A stretch of DNA of 64,000 nucleotides, taken from Selaginella tamariscina (taxonomy: Eukaryota > Streptophyta > Lycopodiopsida > Selaginellales > Selaginellaceae). The DNA lies in contig PUQB01000228.1 of assembly GCA_003024785.1 (NCBI GenBank), positions 491,597 to 555,596 of the forward strand, in the 5' to 3' direction. Every line of letters starts with the position of its first letter. Position 1 is the stretch's first letter. This document shows positions 47,601-58,170 of the stretch, in pieces. Made by a program: the position numbers and the translations under genes. Under the pieces are notes generated by a model, which saw only the letters and a program-made list of their open reading frames with translations, did no database searches and was not told where the DNA came from.

Positions 47601-48321
47601 AGATTTCCAGCTCCCATGGTATAATGTTGTTTGTTATTTCTCATGTTCTAATATTGTAACTTTCAGGATTTCAATTGGCCCGAAATCTCCCAAGTTGTTT
47701 GCGATGCTAGTGGAGAAGCTCACAAAGCCTGGTGGAACTGTTGTGGATCTAACAGTGGGAACCGGTGCTAGTATTCTTGCAGCTTTTCACACAGGGAGAC
47801 ATGGTTATGGAATCGACATCAACAAGGATCTGGTTTTAGCAGCCAGAGATGTCTTCAGGAAGGTCATTCCAAGTGTTACAGCAGCTGAAGGTGGTGGGGA
47901 TGATCAAGTTGTTTCCATGATTACTCCTTTTGATGAGTGGAAGAGGGCCATGGAAACAGAAGCACAGGATTTGCCTTTGGCTAGCGACAACGATGGAGAC
48001 CAGGATCCGCCTTCTCGAAACGACAAGGATGTTGTTACGGAGAAGTCCGTGGAGCACAACGACGAGTCATCAGATGAGTCAGCAGAAGAGAGATCATACG
48101 AGTCATCAGATGATGAGTGAGATTTGTTTTATCATTTCTTTGGTTTTAAACTTTAATATGTTTTCAGTATTGTTCTACCAGACTACGCTAATCAGATGGC
48201 AAAGAAAATGGTTGAAGAGTTCGAAGTTTACGACAGACAGATTTTGGAGAAACGTTCACGACACCGTAACAATGCATTCATTAACGACGAGGCACTGGCT
48301 GGTGGAAACGAGTCTTCATGA
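44690..48321 (+). CDS. ParB-like domain fused to beta-class DNA amino-methyltransferase (6mA or 4mC)
   Basis: Eight exons fit: 44690-45606, 45666-45874, 45928-46332, 46381-46568, 46617-47448, 47497-47618, 47667-48116 and 48168-48321, about 1090 residues. A basic, low-complexity start is followed by a ParB/sulfiredoxin-like domain (about 155-305; IPVHRLLPHQRLRN, then DGNHRR at 258-263, then AACNRLNE). The C-terminal part has methyltransferase motif IV VVIDPPTGC (near 767), then SPKLFAMLVEKLTKPGG as motif X and DLTVGTGAS as motif I (near 918), then GYGIDIN. Motif IV before motif I is the permuted beta-class order of bacterial and phage N6-adenine/N4-cytosine enzymes. DPPT lacks the usual aromatic fourth residue. 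Exon 2 needs a one-base shift near 45735-45770. The acidic tail and last exon (NQMAKKMVEEFEVYDRQ) are of unknown role. Confidence 0.82.
45607..45665 (+). other. Methyltransferase intron 1 (59 nt)
   Basis: GTAAGTGA donor, TTGTTTTGCAG acceptor. Joins the ParB segment ending NRLNE to ATARVVPTT. The other introns are 45875-45927 (53), 46333-46380 (48), 46569-46616 (48, GC-AG type GCAAGT), 47449-47496 (48), 47619-47666 (48) and 48117-48167 (51). Confidence 0.75.
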
Positions 48322-48624
48322 TTGAGTTATGTTTTTATTGTAATTTTATTTAGTTTGATGCGGTATTTATATAAAAATATAATTATAGTTATAAATATAA
48401 ATATTAAAAAAAAAAACATAAATATAAATATAAATATATAAATATATATGTCAGATTAACCCCCAAATTTGTGAAACTTTGACACATTACCGTGCCGCCA
48501 TGATTGCCCGCCCGCCGCACCAGAATATTCTTTATATGAAAACGAATATTCTGTACGGAATGGAATATTCCGGTACGACGGAAATCCGTACGCTCGGCAA
48601 ACTGCGCTCGGAAATGTCAAAACC
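48322..48624 (-). repeat. MULE 3' non-coding region and right terminal inverted repeat
   Basis: AT-rich 3' UTR (48322-48460) followed by the terminal repeat. In reverse complement it reads GGTTTTGACATTTCCGAGCGCAG at the end, then GAATATTCC, TACGGAAxxGAATATTC and CTGGTGCGGCGG, matching the left end in the same order. Confidence 0.8.
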
Positions 48625-48633
48625 CCTTGTTAG
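48625..48633. repeat. Right 9-bp target-site duplication of the MULE
   Basis: CCTTGTTAG, followed by ATGCAAGCATAATTAAC, the continuation of the oxygenase flank seen uninterrupted at 24360 and 57240. Confidence 0.85.
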
Positions 48634-48726
48634 ATGCAAGCATAATTAACAACGCCGTGTCAAAACTAGCGTTACGTACGGTGGTTACAGTCCCAAACAT
48701 GTTCCACATGGCATTGATAAGTGACG

Positions 48727-48735
48727 TATAAATAG
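48727..48735 (+). promoter_or_regulatory. TATA box of oxygenase copy 2
   Basis: TATAAATAG preceded by TGACG, 61 bp upstream of the ATG (about 17 bp shorter than other copies because part of the leader is missing). The MULE end is 93 bp upstream, so the core promoter survives, but distal elements are displaced by 8.9 kb. Confidence 0.75.
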
Positions 48736-48787
48736 CTACATGGTTACATCCAACATCTCATCTCTAGCAAGAAAGAAAGAAAGAAGA

Positions 48788-49817
48788 ATGTCTTACATAG
48801 CCCTTGTCGCACTTGCACTTGCACTCGCATGGAAAGTGTTTTGCATTGTGAAGAGGAAGCAGAGGGCCAGGTACATAGCGTCTCTGGATCCTGTGAAAGA
48901 CGCTCGCAAGATCCTTTGGTACTTGCACTCGGTAGAGTTCCCATTCCTGTCCCAGAAGGCACTAGAGCTGGGAACCATACGCACACTGGGTATACCCCAC
49001 ATCACCAACTTGCTGTTCAAGACCAAGTACGGTCTCAAGGAGCCCGAGAAACGGGCTGCCGAGACCAACATTCTGGTGGCGGAGATGATCAGCCACCACG
49101 TGGATAGCGAGCGTGGCTCCTATGCCGTGCGCAGGCTGAATGGGATCCATGCCAAGTTCAAGATACCCAACCACGTTTGTGTATGTACTGTGCTTGAATG
49201 TGGTGCACACCATCGACTTTTGTAGTAAGTTTGGGTTCAGGCGTTGGACCCAGAGCGAGCAGCTGGCCGCTTACACAGTGTGGCACGATGTGGGTGTGAG
49301 AATGGGGATGAAGGACATCCCCCACAACATTCAGGCTATGAGGGATTTCATTCAGGATTTCGAGGCCAAAAATGCAGTGTTCACCGAGCAGAACAAGAAG
49401 ATTGTGCAAGAGCTCAAGCACTTGGTGCTGGACAGCTTTCCAAACTTCATTCAACCGTCGTGGAGGCTGGTGTGTGCTCCATGATTGACTCAAGGATGAG
49501 ACACGCGTGGGTCTACACAAGCCACCCATGCTTGTGGAGTGGATGATTATGGGATCCCTCAAGCTGGTGGCGGGACCTTTGTGTTCCTTATTCATGCCCC
49601 CAGGAGCGTGCAGAATGCCACAAGGGAGTATTCAGGTGGACTGGTGCCCAATCCTGCTGCAAATCCAGACCTACTCAGGCAATTAAATGGCAATGTTTAT
49701 GCGCCTCCTGCATTCCAGAAGGGGTATAAGCTCTCCGAGCTTGGCGCACTTAAACACGGGAAGCTTGGGCCTCGACACGACGGAGATGTCTTGTGCCCGT
49801 TTACGCACTTGCATTGA
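48788..49817 (+). pseudogene. MpaB/Lcp-family oxygenase, copy 2, frameshifted
   Basis: The ATG at 48788 reads MSYIALVALALALAW; the ALV variant is shared only with copy 2'. Open for 130 codons to PNH, then 2 nt are missing relative to copy 0 (ACCACGTTTGTG for ACCACGAGTTTGTG) near 49174. Further small deletions lie near 49455, 49506, 49570 and 49610. The motifs FGFRRWTQSE and VWHDVGVRMGM are intact in a second frame from 49140, and the C-terminus is intact from about 49650. Either a decayed copy or one with sequence errors. Confidence 0.85.
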
Positions 49818-50460
49818 CCAAACATATCTTGAAAATTATATTCTTTCATCCGTTTGTCTTTATTAAATATTACACGATGCGTGTACAAACAAACAATCTT
49901 GTATTGACCTGGTTTTGCTTCTGTCGTGTGTGGCATAAGTAGTAGGCAGTTTTATGGATTATATACACTGTAACCTTTCATTTTTAAGATTGACACTACT
50001 GTGCTGATGTGGTACTTATGTTAACACTATTTAGCTCCAAAAAGATTAAGTATGGTGCTTATTTTACACAATTTGCCTAGAGAAAGATTGCCCTTATTAT
50101 ATAATTTAAATGAAATGTCATAGTCTTATTATAGACATATGTATCTTTCATGTTTACATCATTGCAATAAAACAATTTTCTAATTACTTTTTGCATTAAA
50201 TAAAAAAAATTATATTTCAAGCTTCATGCACACTTAAAAACTTAATTATTTTATTGCTGTATTGGAGCGCAGAGCTGAGTAATGTTTTATAAGTTTATCT
50301 CATGGAAAGCAATTTCTTAGAAAAACTTCTATAAAATATAAACGATTATTCATTTTTTATTTGAATTCTAAATTACTAGTATTATGCTTTAGAAAGACAT
50401 TACTAATGATAATTAATTAAAAGTATAATAATTAAATGTTTTATAGAACTTAAGTCCAAG
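49818..50460 (+). repeat. Conserved 3' flank (tail) of oxygenase copy 2
   Basis: Same as 29223-29860 with small differences. Ends at the loop junction TTAAGTCCAAG near 50450-50460. No gene seen. Confidence 0.75.
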
Positions 50461-50464
50461 GAGT

Positions 50465-50656
50465 ATACTGTTATGAAGTTTGTTACCAATTTCTCACCTT
50501 TGTGTGTTTTGTGATTGACTGAGAGAGTATATAACATACACACATCGTATTTAGCTTAATCAATTACCAGCTAATAAATCCTCTGTTAGTTCTCTAGGAT
50601 AAGACTCCTCCAGTTAAATAAAAGACCTGTATTTTCATCTAATTAAATAGTTTAGC

Positions 50657-50693
<37 letters not shown>

Positions 50694-52490
50694 CCAGAGA
50701 CTTAAACAAACTCATATATATATATATGTTTAATGCAACTACACAATTAAATGTTTATGCTACTTCATTGAGTTTTAGCAAATGACTACAATAATACGGG
50801 TGCCACGTGTCGGTGCCCCACCGACCATATCAATTAAAGAGGTGACATGGTAGGCAGTGACGTGGTTTAACATAGAGTTAAACAGAGTGGCATCTACGTG
50901 TGCAAAGACCTTATATGACCAAAAGAACCCTTATCTATCACGAACTTGAAAAAACTTAAAATTATAAATTCTTAATATAAATTTTTTATAAGCCAGGTAT
51001 TGAATTTAAAATCCAAATATAAAAGTCTTCTTTACTAGTGTTGCGAAACAGAAATATTGGTAAATCGATTTCAATATGCTTCACCCTATAGGAAAATTAC
51101 TTACTCTTACACCATAACCAATAGTACAATTATTTCCCTAGCTCTACACATATTTGATATATTCCCCATAAGAAAAGGTAAATAAATAAATTAGTTAAGT
51201 TATGTTTTTAATTCATATATTTGTATATAAGTGGTCCTTACTTGTTTGTGCTTGCATGATTTTTGATTTCATTTGAAACGGTAATGTTGATCGTGATACT
51301 GAAAAGTTTATGTAGCATGCTATGGAAAAAATAGATAATTTAAATTGTTCTTAAGAACCATACCATGGCCAGAAAAAACGATGCTCCTATATATGCCCCT
51401 TTTTGAAGCAAGAGAGGTATAACATGTCTTACTATATTAGTGCTTTTACTTAAACCTTTTTTAAGTTTGAATTCCTTTATATGTAATTAAAAATCTCAAG
51501 TATACAAATTTTTATAATATATTTATATTGCGAAATTTTATTAAATTAAATAAATGCAAAAAGTATATCCACACAAGGATTTCAATACAGTGATTAAATA
51601 TCCTTTCTTTATATGAATTAATACACATGACAAAATCTATGTTTTCTAATATTTTTGGAATAAACATATCAATATTTTCATTTTTACATAAAGTTGTATG
51701 CATTATAATTTATATAATTTTTATAAAATTACATAATTCAATAATATATAATAATATATTTCGAAGCCATATTACATCTCACTAATATGTATAATCTGCG
51801 TTTGCTGTGCGTATGCATCTTCTTAGTGACATGTTTTGCATAGTTTTACACAATAAAACAGCGTATTATGGTAGATAGATAATATATATAACTTGTGTAA
51901 TATTTTATGACACACACCTCTCTCTTGGCATCACTATGACATCATAATGCATATGTGTGTGTGTGTGTGTCGAATTGTATGTATATTTGTATCAGCGTGT
52001 GTGCTATGTATAAAAGATGTTTACAGACATCCATGCCAAAAGGATGCATCCCGACTGCATGTCATACGTACAGAAACAAGAATACCGTACTATGACTTTG
52101 ATGGCAACTACATATGGCATCATGTGTTTCCTTTTACTTAAACCTTTTTTAAGTTTGAATTCCTTTATATTTAAATTTATAATCCAAACCCATATGTTAA
52201 TTTATAAGACTAATATATGTATGTTCTTTGCGAATGACAAGTAATTAAAAATCTCAAGTATACAAATTTTTATAATATCTTTATATTGCGAAATTTTATT
52301 AAATTAAATAAATGTAAAAAGTATATCCATGCACCGTATTGAAATCCATTTGATTATCATATTTACTTCTTTTTAACATGTTTTTCTTTTGTAAATACAT
52401 AATTTAAATAAATTTATATAAATTAATAACTATGTATAATATGATTATGTACATTATATGATATAATTCTAAATTACTAAATTCTTGGAC
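50465..52490 (-). repeat. Loop A, copy 2 (inverted orientation)
   Basis: Reverse complement of 29870-31890: it starts GAGTATACTGTTATGAAG and ends AAATTACTAAATTCTTGGAC, while loop A copy 1 starts AATTTAGTAATTTAGAAT and ends CAGTATACTCCTTGGAC. Contains (TA)n/(GT)n at 50660-50694. No gene; the small cysteine-rich frame at 51947-52141 is unconvincing. Confidence 0.8.
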
Positions 52491-53103
52491 TTAAACATTT
52501 AATTATTATACTTTTAATCAATTATCATTAGTAATGTCTTTCTAAAGCATAATACTAGTAATTTAGAATTCAAATAAGAAATGAATAATCGTTTATATTT
52601 TATAGAAGTTTTTCTAAGAAATTGCTTTCCATGAGATAAACTTATAAAACATTACTCAGCTCTACACTCCAATACAGCAAATAAATATTAAGTTTTTAAG
52701 TGTGCATGAAGCTTGAAATATAATTTTTTTTATTTAATGCAAAAAGTAATTAGAAATTATTTTATTGCAATGATGTAAGACATGAAAGATACATATGTCT
52801 ATAATAAGACTATGACATTTCATTTAAATTATATAATAAGGGCAATCTTTCTCTAGGCAAATTGTGTAAAATAAGCACCATACTTAATCTTTTGGAGCTA
52901 AATAGTGTTAACATAAGTACCACATCAGCACAGTAGTGTCAATCTTACAGTGTATATAATCCATAAAACTGCCTACTACTTATGCCACACACGACAGAAG
53001 CAAAACCAGGTCAATACAAGATTGTTTGTTTGTACACGCATCGTGTAATATTTAAGAATAAAGACAAACGGATGAAAGAATATAATTTTCAATATATGTT
53101 TGG
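52490..53103 (-). repeat. Conserved 3' flank (tail) of oxygenase copy 2'
   Basis: Mirror image of 49818-50460 and matching 31895-32515. No gene seen. Confidence 0.75.
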
Positions 53104-53373
53104 TCAATGCAAGTGCGTAAACGGGCACAAGACATCTCCGTCGTGTCGAGGCCCAAGCTTCCCGTGTTTAAGTGCGCCAAGCTCGGAGAGCTTATACCCC
53201 TTCTGGATGGCAGGAGGCGCATAAACATTGCCATTTAATTGCCTGAGTAGGTCTGAATTTGCAGCAGGATTGGGGCACCAGTCCACCTGAATACTCCCTT
53301 GTGCATTTTGCTCCTGGGAGGCATGAATAAGGAAACAAAGGTCCCGGCCACCAGCTTGAGGGATCCCATAATC
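53104..53373 (-). pseudogene. MpaB/Lcp-family oxygenase, copy 2', C-terminal part
   Basis: Minus-strand sequence of the last 90 or so codons (from MGSLKLVAGTF to FTHLH). It stops abruptly at 53373, inside GGATCCCATAATC, where inverted gypsy LTR sequence begins. The missing N-terminal part is at 57420-58170 on the opposite strand. Confidence 0.85.
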
Positions 53374-53731
53374 CTTAGAGAAATGGTTATCCTAACCTAA
53401 CCCCTAGGGGGGGTTTAGGGCGTGGGGTTAGGGCAACCCTAGGGTTAGGTCAACCCTAGGGGTGCCCCTAACCCTTTTTGACAAGCTATACTTTTTAATG
53501 GAAAACCTACTTTATAACGTCAAACTGGGGGAGAGTTTTCTAGAAGGTAAGTACTACCTTCGCCTAGAGTTTCTCGAGGTACCTAGTGACATCCGACCAA
53601 ACTACCCCTAAACACTTAAGTGCACTAAGTGGAGCTGTTTCTCATTACAACTAGGATTCGTCACACAACACGGTAGGTAACAATAGTTAAACTCCAAAGT
53701 AAAGGGTCGAGTCATAGTAAAAACTATGACA
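53374..53731 (-). repeat. First 358 bp of a gypsy 5' LTR, inverted
   Basis: Reverse complement of about 14930-15297. Starts CCTTAGAGAAATGGTT and ends CTATGACA at 53731, next to ACATAGTATTTAATT, the same flank as gypsy copy 1. The remainder of this LTR is at 58171-58745 in plus orientation. Confidence 0.85.
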
Positions 53732-53848
53732 TACATAGTATTTAATTAACAAGAAGTAATCATCATACAAGTGTACATATACATATAGGCCAACTATAAT
53801 CATATTTGACAATATGATTCCCTGAAGAGCTTTTATTTTATTTACATA

Positions 53849-54384
53849 CAGTAAAACCTATCTAAATTAATACTATTGGGACCAAGGTGGCAGTATTAAT
53901 TTAGGCATGTTATTAATTTAGACAGGTTAATTAAATTTTTTTAAAAAATAATTAATGAATTAACACACATTTGTAATACACATAACTACATATACACTCT
54001 AATTATAAGTAAACTATCTTATTCTTTGTTTTCATATTTAAATATCAATTATTATTAATAATTTTTTAAGAAATAATTAGAAAGGTGTCAAAATCATTAG
54101 TTTGATATTTAACACACACAAAACCAATTTAATATGCCCATTTATGACTTCTTTATTAGTGTTTAATAAGTGTTTAATCAATGTTTATATGTAAATTTAC
54201 ACGATTTTATATTTAATATATAATAAAATTAATTTACAAAATAATTGGGACTGACAAAATTCTAAATAATTATTAATTTGTGGAGGTTTATTAATTTTTA
54301 TACGGGCCCAAGTTAGGACCAAAGAATTATATTAATTACATAAATTATTAATTTATACAGTATTAATTTAGACAGGTGTTACTG
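53849..54384. mobile_element. Emigrant/pogo-like MITE, array copy in loop B 3
   Basis: Runs from CAGTAAAACCTATCTAAATT to CAGGTGTTACTG, flanked by TA on both sides. Reverse complement of 14304-14820. Confidence 0.8.
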
Positions 54385-54898
54385 TATTTGACAATATGAT
54401 CTCCTCAAGAGCTTTTATTTTTATGTATTAACAAAATAATGTCCCGACAGTGGGTATCCTTATCCGAGTCAAAAGTGTGATCACTAATTTCTCAATTAAA
54501 TATTAAATGTGCATGTTACAATGTTGTTTTCTTGACTTATATACATTGTAAGATGTATCCATTACACTTTCATTTTAATTAATGTGTGCATGCTCGGTGT
54601 TGTTTTACATATTTGGCTAAAAAAAGATAATTAATGTTCTTATATAATTTAAAATAAAAGATTGTGTTCATTCAAATTTAGTTTAATAACTTTACAAAAC
54701 GATATGCTTTGTTATATACACGTGTTAAATGATTACTAATATGCACTTTCTCATATAACATATAAATTTTAAGAAAAAATATATTGCAAAAACTAGAAAG
54801 GTGTAATGCAACATTGTGAAGTTGATGTTCTTTTTCTTATAATTATAATTTATAATATATAGTAGTTATTTCATACGTATCAATAGCTCTTTTCCTTT

Positions 54899-55055
54899 GA
54901 GAGCTTCTAAGCAGTGATATATGCCGTAGTAAAAAAAATGCTACGGATTAGTAATTAAATTAGATTAATAATTAGTAAACTAGTAATTAAATTAATAATT
55001 AAACATTTCCATAGCATTTTTTGACTACGCATTTAATCACTGCTTCTAAGTCGCT
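54899..55055. mobile_element. Palindromic MITE, array copy
   Basis: Reverse complement of 13642-13797 with terminal GAGAGCTTCTAAGCAGTGAT and CACTGCTTCTAAGTCGCTTT. Confidence 0.65.
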
Positions 55056-57194
55056 TTAAATATTTTATTTATAACGTGTTTCATTTGTTTTCCACCTTAT
55101 ATATAGTTTGAATTCGATATCGTGTGAGTAAAAATTCATCTTTTTATTTTTTCAAACCATTTAGTAAGATTGGTGATCTTCTTTTTCTAAATCATTAATC
55201 AAAGTTACATACTATATCATGAATTTGTCTTTTTTATTATTAATATATATATTTTCTTCTTTATAAGCTTATTCAAATCCATCTTTTTGCTTCACTGATT
55301 TGATTTTGTTTTCTTAAATTATAATGTGAAACCGATTATGTACTAATCTATTTAGATATTAAATTTATTTTTATTTTTTTAAAATTAAATAATGTTAATC
55401 AAACCCTACAAGCACCGTACCCGATGATTATGTAACACATTAAATTTAATTATTTCTTGTGTAAGTGCAATCGAGTTACATAAATATTAGTTACACAGTT
55501 TTAAGTCGTGTGCAATGTAAAAGGATTCATTTATGTGGGGCAAATCCCATGTTATGGGAGGTGTGTCCACAACTCTCTTTGTTAAGTAAACATGGATTGA
55601 TTGTAAACACAAATTGAATTATTTAATTTTTTTCAGTCATAAATTTAATTTAGAGAAATAATTATAACATATTAAATTTAATTATGAAATATGAAGATAT
55701 TACTCTTCTAAATGTAATTAAAGCAATTTATAATTTTAATTAAATGCTTCCACAAGCACATGTTAAAAATATACACACATATCCATGATAATGCATTATA
55801 ACATTTAAAAGTTAAAGGGCTAATTAAGTGTTATTATAGGTGTCTTGTGTGGTTATTTTTTTAGCAAAATGGTTTAACGTAACTAAGTGTAATATACAGA
55901 TTTTTCAATTAAATATATATTTAATTGTGCATGTTACAATGTTGTTTTCTCAACTTTATAATTGATTGGTAAAACTTTTAAAATTAATATCGTTAACTCA
56001 ATTTTACTATAAGGATCTTGTGTTTTAAATAAATAACTTTTAACACATTGTAATAACTATTTAACTCGGAATTTTTACTTATTATTAAAATATTGATATG
56101 TCAAACTTTGATATCCCAACCAGTAATTATGCCTTTGGAATAGCTACGGTTACTCTCTTTTAATTTCTTTAGTTAATTCATGTTAATTTTAACTGTACAA
56201 TTGCAGATAATACATAGATTTTCCACACAAGTTCACGTTGTGTGTAAAGATCCACTTCAATGGTTGAAACAGAGCAGAGAACCCGTAGTGTTTCCATACA
56301 TTAAGTGTGGTTGAAAAATTTAAATTTCTTTCAACCTAATAATAAATTCTATTAATAATGTTTTGAATTTTAAATAAAGGGAACTGGGATATTTCACTGA
56401 AAGCAATTTAAAATATTAAAATTAAATGTCTTGTATTTTATATAAGGGCAAATGCGTTTATTTTTTATTAAATTATGTATGCCAAAGTTTTGCAGATCGA
56501 ATTAAATAATCATCGCTTATACACATGTATATGTAGAATAAATTTTAAACACGGTGTATAAGATGAAATAAGTTATAAATAAATAAGGGTGTTTAAATAT
56601 GCATAAATTCTATTTTAAAAGTACTAAATTAAAATGAGAACATTCTAATAATATTACATATATAAATATATTAGTATACAGTTTAAATTATTGTGAACCA
56701 TTTGATCAGCTTGTTTATTAAAATTTGAAGTGAATAAAATAATTTATTATTAATAAATTATTATCAATAAGTAAGACTATTTTTGTGTGTTTGTTCATTG
56801 ATTAGTTTAGTTACAGTAAACTTAAGTATTAAATGTTATTTTATAGAACTCTAACTATATAGTAAATGAGATTACAAGCCATAGAATGAAAATGATGAAG
56901 TGGCAGATATCGTACAAACGTCTTCCTTCTAGCCAATTTGGAACGATCGAAACGCTTAAGATTTACAAAAGACAACATTCAATTGACCATTCTGATCAAA
57001 AAGCAGTTCCCTCATTGGGGCCCTCAATCTAGGAGTCGTGTGTGGCCACCTGAAGTTATTGGGTACAACATGAACACGTGAAGTTTGTCAAGCCTTGGGG
57101 TGGATAGATCTTTTTCATAAACAGTGGTACATAAGGAAAACATGCAGAATGGCATCAGCGGCGGTACACATATTGAAGCCAAAGCCTATCACAA

Positions 57195-57377
57195 TCAATA
57201 ACTTATAGCTATACAAAACACCAGTGTTGTGTATACCTTGTTAGATGCAAGCATAATTAACAACGCCGTGTCAAAACTAGCGTTACGTACGGTGGCTACA
57301 GTCCCAAACATGTTCCACATGGCATTGATAAGTGACGTATAAATAGCTACATGGTTAAGGCTCTCCGCATCCAACAT
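57195..57377 (-). pseudogene. Exon 1 of the candidate mini-gene near copy 2'
   Basis: Encodes the same MLDAESLNHVAIYTSL stretch as at 24496 and 33640 and extends through the would-be intron to an in-frame stop. The matching exon 2 (about 56985-57190) has a small deletion near 57012, so this copy looks broken even if the gene is real. Confidence 0.25.
57338..57346 (+). promoter_or_regulatory. TATA box of oxygenase copy 2' (in the inverted segment)
   Basis: TATAAATAG preceded by TGACG, 82 bp upstream of the ATG at 57420. Intact, but now drives only the N-terminal part of the gene, which runs into a gypsy LTR. Confidence 0.75.
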
Positions 57378-57419
57378 CTCATCTCATCGTCTCCTCTAGC
57401 AAGAAAGAAAGAAAGAAGA

Positions 57420-58170
57420 ATGTCTTACATAGCCCTTGTCGCACTTGCACTTGCACTCGCATGGAAAGTGTTTTGCATTGTGAAGAGGAAGCAGAGGGCC
57501 AGGTACATAGCGTCTCTGGATCCTGTGAAAGACGCTCGCAAGATCCTTTGGTACTTGCACTCGTAGAGTTCCCATTCCTGTCCCAGAAGGCACTAGAGCT
57601 GGGAACCATACGCACACTGGGTATACCCCACATCACCAACTTGCTGTTCAAGACCAAGTACGGTCTCAAGGAGCCCGAGAAACGGGCTGCCGAGACCAAC
57701 ATTCTGGTGGCGGAGATGATCAGCCACCACGTGGATAGCGAGCGTGGCTCCTATGCCGTGCGCAGGCTGAATGGGATCCATGCCAAGTTCAAGATACCCA
57801 ACCACGAGTTTGTGTATGTACTGTGCTTGAATGTGGTGCACACCATCGACTTTTGTAGTAAGTTTGGGTTCAGGCGTTGACCCAGAGCGAGCAGCTGGCC
57901 GCTTACACAGTGTGGCACGATGTGGGTGTGAGAATGGGGATGAAGGACATCCCCCACAACATTCAGGCTATGAGGGATTTCATTCAGGATTTCGAGGCCA
58001 AAAATGCAGTGTTCACCGAGCAGAACAAGAAGATTGTGCAAGAGCTCAAGCACTTGGTGCTGGACATCTTTCCAAACTTCATTCAACCCGTCGTGGAGGC
58101 TGGTGTGTGCTCCATGATTGACTCAAGGATGAGACACGCCGTGGGTCTACACAAGCCACCCATGCTTGTG
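57420..58170 (+). pseudogene. MpaB/Lcp-family oxygenase, copy 2', N-terminal part
   Basis: The ATG at 57420 reads MSYIALVALALALAW. A one-base deletion near 57566 (CACTCGTAGAG for CACTCGGTAGAG) shifts the frame. The MpaB-type core then reads through RLNGIHAKF and, after another one-base loss near 57878 (GGCGTTGACC for GGCGTTGGACC), through VWHDVGVRMGM. It ends at CATGCTTGTG (58170), where gypsy LTR sequence starts. The C-terminal part is at 53104-53373. Confidence 0.85.

Larger units (their letters stand above)
39704..48624. mobile_element. Mutator-like (MULE) transposon carrying a ParB-DNA methyltransferase gene, 8.9 kb
   Basis: Imperfect terminal inverted repeats share CGAGCGCAG (39719-39728 area and, reversed, about 48601-48610), ATTTCCG, GAATATTCC, TACGGAA and, about 190 bp in, AGAATATTCTxGTGCGGCGG. 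Flanked by 9-bp CCTTGTTAG. It carries two divergent genes: the transposase (minus, 40065-43282) and a ParB-methyltransferase fusion (plus, 44690-48321). It sits about 95 bp upstream of the TATA box of oxygenase copy 2. GC and intron style differ from the surrounding AT-rich array. Confidence 0.88.
53732..57330 (-). repeat. Loop B, copy 3 (within the inverted segment)
   Basis: Reverse complement of 11344-14929 and so the upstream flank of copy 2'. AT-rich. Holds the two MITEs listed separately and degraded versions of the small conserved frames near 56880-57180. No other gene seen. It lacks the copia insertion found at the equivalent promoter of copy 0. Confidence 0.75.
53374..58170. other. 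4.8-kb inverted segment
   Basis: Reversing this block would simultaneously restore copy 2' (53104-53373 joined to 57420-58170, about 8 bp missing) and the gypsy LTR (53374-53731 joined to 58171-58745, about 10 bp missing). One breakpoint is within the gene and the other lies at the LTR hairpin (GGCTGGCATTTCGTGCCAG in copy 1). Confidence 0.8.
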
